Origin: an uncultured Tidjanibacter sp.
GTDB taxonomy: Bacteria; Bacteroidota; Bacteroidia; Bacteroidales; Rikenellaceae
Assembly: GCA_934663885.1 (NCBI GenBank)
Contig: CAKUKW010000059.1
Span: forward strand, 1 to 9,685
Direction: 5' to 3'
Length of the DNA stretch: 9,685 nt
The position numbers were made by a program, and so were the translations under genes. Below, piece after piece: positions 6,270 to 9,685 of this stretch. Each line of letters starts with the position of its first letter. Position 1 is the stretch's first letter. The notes beneath the pieces were generated by a model, which was given only the letters and a program-made list of their open reading frames with translations, did no database searches and was not told where the DNA came from.

Positions 6270-7733
6270 ATGACTTTAACTATCGGCTCGTATATAGAGA
6301 GCATTTCCAACTGCAAGGGAAGGTTGCGTACACTGAAAACAGCATATCCTATCCTCGACTCGGAAGGAAACCCGGTTTTTACCGCCGGAGTAAGGATCGT
6401 AACGTTCAGGATAAAATATAACGGCGGCAAATATCTGCTGCGCTGCCCTCTGGCCATATCAGACAGGGAAAAAGTCCTCGCGGAAAAATACGCCCTCGAA
6501 ATACGCTACCTGAGCAACCCGTTCTTATCGTACTGCGATTACCTTCCCGATGAGCTGCTTACATACGGTCCGCAGGGAAAAGTGATATGGGCGGATATCA
6601 TAATCGAGGAGGAGCCCGACGGAGAGCCTTTCCGTACATTCATAAGGAGCAGGCTTATGCTCTCCGACCGGCGCCCGTTCAGGGATTTGCTGCTTAATTT
6701 ATCCGCCATGGCGTCCGATTTCCACTGCAACGGCCTGATTCACGGTAACCTCAAGCATGAAAATATAATCGTCGGCAGTGACGGGTTTCCGGTCGCATGG
6801 GGTTACCCCATGTCGCACGACAAGAGGCAGGAAGCAGACATAGCGGGTTTCGCAGCGTTGGCTTTGAACACATATATTGCCGCATGCGAACCTTCGCTAT
6901 ACGCCAATATAAACGGGAAAAGTATGTTATTGCCGGAAGTGCTGAGCATGGGCGCAAAGCATATAAAGACACAGGCGCAGTTCCTTCGGATAAAACCGAT
7001 TGAAACCATAGCGGAAATTGTACTCAAAGGGGAGTCGGACAGAATAAAACTGAACCGCGCACTCGCAGCGTTGGCGGAGACCCCGTTTGTTCCGCTCCCG
7101 CTCCTGACAAGCCTTACAGCTGGCACAGAAGGACAGGAGGCGACGATCCGCAATGGCAGCCATGACAACTACATACCATTAACAGGCCTGTCGGAAGACG
7201 CTACACTCAGGGTGGATTTCCGCAAATGCGATTTCACGGCCCCCGCGGCAGATACGATGATCAGGTTCCGCATCGGCTCCAAATGGGATTTCGCGGACAG
7301 GTACGGCAACAGGATAACCAACTCGGGATTCCTGGAAGCATGGGATTTTTACGAGGGCCGTGCGGTAGTTGCTACCGAAAAGGGTATGGGAATAATCGAC
7401 CGCAGTGGAAATTTTGTGCTAGAACCATATTTCGAGACCGTCGAATGGTACGGTAAAGAAAATGTCGCCAGCGCTTGTGCCGACGGTAAATGGGAACTGT
7501 ATGACCGTACGGGCAAACAATTGACCAGGGGAAGCTACGACTGGATGAGCGATTGTTCGGAAGGCACATTCCTTGCCAGGCGCGGAAATAAGTTCGGATA
7601 TCTCAATGCGAACGGGACGAACCTCACTGATATGCGTTTCGACGATGCCTATTCATTCCGGGGGGGCACCGCGACAGTAAAAGTAGGTACGGAGATATAC
7701 CGTATAGATACCGAAGGGCACAAAACCGCATAA
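6270..7733 (+). CDS. Pseudokinase paralogue with C-terminal WG repeats
   Basis: 487 residues from ATG 6270; a GTG at 6264 overlapping the vWA stop would add two residues. The N-terminus aligns with the kinase encoded at 4032-5309 (YIES, KG, RTL, LD, G-P-FTAG, FR), and the whole kinase-like fold is recognisable, but catalytic positions are lost. The ATP-binding Lys is Arg58 (YLLRC against YALKC), the catalytic loop is HGNLKHEN with Asn160 in place of Asp, and the DFG-like IDYD has become WGYP with Gly178 in place of the metal-binding Asp. The Asn of the loop (165) remains. Residues about 337-487 hold roughly four WG-type repeats (SKWDFADRYGN, GMGIIDRSGN, GKWELYDRTGK, NKFGYLNANGT), one more than the paralogue. 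No export signal. A non-catalytic scaffold or allosteric partner of the kinase is the simplest reading; a non-phosphotransfer activity, as in some atypical kinases, is not excluded. Confidence 0.85.
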   Translation: MTLTIGSYIESISNCKGRLRTLKTAYPILDSEGNPVFTAGVRIVTFRIKYNGGKYLLRCPLAISDREKVLAEKYALEIRYLSNPFLSYCDYLPDELLTYGPQGKVIWADIIIEEEPDGEPFRTFIRSRLMLSDRRPFRDLLLNLSAMASDFHCNGLIHGNLKHENIIVGSDGFPVAWGYPMSHDKRQEADIAGFAALALNTYIAACEPSLYANINGKSMLLPEVLSMGAKHIKTQAQFLRIKPIETIAEIVLKGESDRIKLNRALAALAETPFVPLPLLTSLTAGTEGQEATIRNGSHDNYIPLTGLSEDATLRVDFRKCDFTAPAADTMIRFRIGSKWDFADRYGNRITNSGFLEAWDFYEGRAVVATEKGMGIIDRSGNFVLEPYFETVEWYGKENVASACADGKWELYDRTGKQLTRGSYDWMSDCSEGTFLARRGNKFGYLNANGTNLTDMRFDDAYSFRGGTATVKVGTEIYRIDTEGHKTA

Positions 7734-7773
7734 ACTGTTAACGGACACAAAACAGAACAGCCGGGGGCCGTAG

Positions 7774-8832
7774 TCAAGGCTCGAAATCGAGCGGCAACGT
7801 CTGCGCTACCCTCTGGTTACCCATATCACCGTAATATTCTATAAGCTTGTATTCCTTAGGAATGCCGTAATAATTTACGTAGAATTCCGAAGTCTTGAAT
7901 ATTATCTGGCTTTTTATGGTCTTATTGTAAGTTATATCCAATATGCTGTATAAATAACCCGAATACGTACCGAGTTCGACCTCTTCGAATCTTTTAAGGG
8001 GTATTTCCACATATTTTAAATCCGCGGTAATATCCGTTACTTCAAAATAGTTCCGGGGATTTATTACTTCGCCTTTATTCTCCAGAATAAAATTCGTCTC
8101 TTTCAGCGTCCCCCTGATCACGTTACGGAAAAAACATAGCGGAGTCCTTTGATAGAGGGTTTTCCTGCGGGAATTGTAGATCCTTTTACCTTCATGCAGA
8201 TCTTCGAATACGGAGTAATATGAATAGTAAACCTTTCCGGCATTGGAAGAATTTATATTGTTTTTGTTCTTAAATTCCAGATTGAAATCTTTTAAATCTA
8301 TATGTATCCTATAGCCCAGATAGACATTATTTACGATCAAAGGAGTGTCGATCCAGGCATAGAGGACACCCTCATCATATTTAAACTGGATGTCGTCTTC
8401 ATTCTCGATGATACACTTCCTGGCGTCCGCATCGTTACCGAGAAAATGTTCCCTGAAAGCCCTGATCATTTTCTCCCTCTGGGAGTCGAACTTGCTCGCC
8501 GTGACGGAAACCGGGTCGATGACATTTATGCTCTCCTCTATATATACCATCCCTGACAGCTTGTAGATCGGAACAGAGAAAGTTTTATAACTTACATGAG
8601 AAAAGATAACCTTGGAGTCGATGCCGTGAGGAACTCTTATTTTGTAGCGGCCCTTATCGTCGGTAATTCCGAAATAGGACGTGCCGTCGATATACACCAT
8701 AACAGACGGGACAGGCTCTTTAGTGGCTTTATCGTAAACATACCCCTCACGGACGTACCTTTCGGGAGTGGTTTGCGCATAAACGGCTGTTACTGCAAAA
8801 AGCAGTGCTACAAACAATAATATGCGTTTCAT
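7774..8832 (-). CDS. Exported carboxypeptidase-regulatory-like domain protein
   Basis: 352 residues. A Sec signal peptide is clear (MKRILLFVALLFAVTAVYAQ, cut after VYA) and there is no lipobox Cys. Residues about 28-110 form a CarboxypepD_reg-like beta sandwich (REGYVYDKATKEPVPSVMVYI, then TDDKGRYKIRVP and VIFSHVSYKT), the module also found at the N-terminus of SusC-type TonB receptors. No plug or 22-strand barrel follows. The rest (FREHFLGNDADARKCIIEN, LGYRIHIDLKDFNLEF) matches a Bacteroidota-wide uncharacterised family that keeps FLG, a Cys in a CxIxN context and LGYxIxxxLxxF. Probably periplasmic or outer-membrane-associated; no catalytic motif seen. It starts 15 bp after the ispF stop on the same strand, so it is likely cotranscribed. 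It converges with the pseudokinase gene across 40 bp with no obvious terminator. Confidence 0.85.
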   Translation of the reverse strand: MKRILLFVALLFAVTAVYAQTTPERYVREGYVYDKATKEPVPSVMVYIDGTSYFGITDDKGRYKIRVPHGIDSKVIFSHVSYKTFSVPIYKLSGMVYIEESINVIDPVSVTASKFDSQREKMIRAFREHFLGNDADARKCIIENEDDIQFKYDEGVLYAWIDTPLIVNNVYLGYRIHIDLKDFNLEFKNKNNINSSNAGKVYYSYYSVFEDLHEGKRIYNSRRKTLYQRTPLCFFRNVIRGTLKETNFILENKGEVINPRNYFEVTDITADLKYVEIPLKRFEEVELGTYSGYLYSILDITYNKTIKSQIIFKTSEFYVNYYGIPKEYKLIEYYGDMGNQRVAQTLPLDFEP

Positions 8833-8847
8833 AACTATAAAGTTTGG

Positions 8848-9342
8848 TTAGTACTCTTTCTGATGCTCCTCGATAAGAACCACGGCAAAAGCCTCGATAC
8901 CCTCTTCGCGCCCTACGAAGCCGAGATGTTCGGTAGTCGTTGCCTTTATAGACACCTTCTCCTCACCTATACCGGTCACATCGGCAATCCTCGAACGCAT
9001 TGCAGGGGTGTAAGGGCTGAGCTTGGGGGCCTGGGCCGCTATCGTAATGTCTATATTGCCTATTTCATACCCGTCCTTCTCGAGCAGTACCACCGTACGG
9101 CGCAGTAATTCCATGCTGTCAATGCCCTTGAATTCGGACGACGTATCGGGAAAATGGATCCCTATATCACCCAAAGCGGCGGCTCCGAGCAGCGCGTCAC
9201 AAACGGCATGGACTACAACATCCCCGTCCGAATGGGCTTCGATGCCTTTAGTGTGCGATATGTCTATTCCGCCCAGCCTCAACTGCGAGCCGGTTGCAAG
9301 TGCATGTACGTCGTATCCGTGTCCTATCCTTATCTTACTCAT
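8848..9342 (-). CDS. ispF: 2-C-methyl-D-erythritol 2,4-cyclodiphosphate synthase
   Basis: 164 residues, the usual length. The enzyme cyclises 4-diphosphocytidyl-methylerythritol 2-phosphate, releasing CMP, in the non-mevalonate isoprenoid pathway; family members are cytoplasmic homotrimers with an active-site zinc. The zinc ligands are visible as Asp11 and His13 in GHGYDVH and His45 in HSDGDVVVH. Further signatures are ALLGAAALGDIGIHFPD, AQAPKLSPY and the C-terminal TTTEHLGFVGREEGI. The ATG at 9342 gives exactly the conserved N-terminus (MSKIRIGHGYDVH). It is divergent from the pepD-like gene across 177 bp and is followed after 15 bp by the carboxypeptidase-regulatory-like protein gene. No Shine-Dalgarno sequence or confident -7 element is visible upstream. 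Confidence 0.97.
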   Translation of the reverse strand: MSKIRIGHGYDVHALATGSQLRLGGIDISHTKGIEAHSDGDVVVHAVCDALLGAAALGDIGIHFPDTSSEFKGIDSMELLRRTVVLLEKDGYEIGNIDITIAAQAPKLSPYTPAMRSRIADVTGIGEEKVSIKATTTEHLGFVGREEGIEAFAVVLIEEHQKEY

Positions 9343-9462
9343 ATCTGGAATTATTTAAGTTCGTTTGAAATCTTAGGTTTTATTCGATGAAGCTCAAATA
9401 GATTATATGCAAGATAACAAAAATATCGGACCTGCCGGCCCCCTCCTCCGGGAAAAAATTAG

Positions 9463-9470
9463 TATCTTTA
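9463..9470 (+). promoter_or_regulatory. Possible -7 element of the pepD-like gene
   Basis: TATCTTTA differs from TAnnTTTG only at the last base and lies 49 bp before the ATG at 9520. No TTTG occurs about 20 bp further upstream, where a GC-rich run is found instead. This is the best candidate promoter in the divergent gap 9343-9519, but it is weak. Confidence 0.35.
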
Positions 9471-9519
9471 CGTGTTACACCGGCAATCATTTGTAAATTA
9501 ATCATAAAACCACAAAATC

Positions 9520-9685
9520 ATGTCAGAGATAAGCAAGCTGGAACCCAGGCTGGTATGGGAGATATTCGACGAAATAACTACCGTTCCGCGGCCGTCGAAA
9601 AAAGAGGAGAAGATAATAGCGTGGCTCGAGCAGTTCGCTAAAAAACACGACATCGAGTACAAGAAAGACAAGGTAGGTAATATAG
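9520..9685 (+). CDS. pepD: PepD-like aminoacyl-histidine dipeptidase, N-terminal fragment (runs off window)
   Basis: Only the first 55 codons lie in the window, with ATG at 9520 and the frame still open at the edge. The translation (MSEISKLEPRLVWEIFDEI, TVPRPSKKEEKI, AWLEQFAKKH, KKDKVGNI) follows the N-terminal pattern of PepD / Xaa-His dipeptidases of family M20C: a short helix ending in P-x-x-V/LW-x-IF, the P-RPSxxEE turn, a helix ending in the W-A-like segment, and D-x-VGNI leading towards the zinc domain. The enzyme is a cytosolic metallodipeptidase that hydrolyses dipeptides such as carnosine-type and Xaa-His substrates. The zinc ligands are outside the window, so activity cannot be checked here. 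Another M20 peptidase is the alternative. Confidence 0.85.
   Translation, partial: MSEISKLEPRLVWEIFDEITTVPRPSKKEEKIIAWLEQFAKKHDIEYKKDKVGNI

Noticed and set aside
7779..7792. Palindrome GCTCGA-AA-TCGAGC as a terminator between the convergent genes
   Set aside because: It lies within the last codons of the minus-strand gene, has no T-tract on either side and a 2-base loop, so it is not a credible intrinsic terminator.
9395..9402. TCTATTTG on the minus strand as the -7 box of ispF
   Set aside because: It mismatches the TA of TAnnTTTG and the nearest upstream TTTG is only 15 bases away instead of 19-21.
1..9685. CRISPR arrays, insertion sequences, tRNA or rRNA genes
   Set aside because: No repeat-spacer pattern, no transposase-like frame, no terminal inverted repeats and no cloverleaf or rRNA motifs were seen on either strand.

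Overview
The window reads as a chromosomal segment from a member of the Bacteroidota, most likely a Bacteroidales gut-type bacterium. The evidence is the TAnnTTTG-type -7 promoter elements, weak or absent Shine-Dalgarno sequences, several short Lys-rich signal peptides typical of the phylum, a dipeptidyl-peptidase-IV-like exopeptidase, a secreted protein with a carboxypeptidase-regulatory-like domain, and a PepD-type dipeptidase. A Rikenellaceae/Alistipes-like source is my guess from protein flavour only.

Layout. Positions 1-504 (minus) hold the N-terminal part of an exported outer-membrane-type protein cut by the window edge. A strong bidirectional hairpin terminator (589-622) separates it from a minus-strand operon, nadC (2850-3713) followed by a DPP-IV-like S9 peptidase (638-2836). 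A 318-bp divergent region (3714-4031) carries a near-consensus nadC promoter with an inverted repeat over its -33 element, a 16-bp direct repeat, and the -7 element of the rightward operon. That operon (4032-7733, plus) is the unusual part: a protein-kinase-like protein with C-terminal WG repeats, a TerY-like von Willebrand A (vWA) protein with an intact metal site, and a second kinase-like WG-repeat protein that is a paralogue of the first but has lost the catalytic residues. Convergent to it is a minus-strand pair, ispF (8848-9342) followed by an exported carboxypeptidase-regulatory-like domain protein (7774-8832). Divergent from ispF, the start of a pepD-like dipeptidase gene (9520 onward) runs off the right edge.

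How the genes relate. nadC (NAD synthesis), ispF (non-mevalonate isoprenoid synthesis), the DPP-IV-like enzyme (periplasmic peptide breakdown) and PepD (cytosolic dipeptide breakdown) are housekeeping genes. The three-gene kinase / vWA / pseudokinase cluster looks like a self-contained cytoplasmic signalling module. Kinase plus vWA is reminiscent of the TerY-P type triads (vWA, kinase, PP2C phosphatase), but no phosphatase is encoded here; a catalytically dead kinase paralogue occupies the third position. Its trigger and substrate cannot be read from the sequence.
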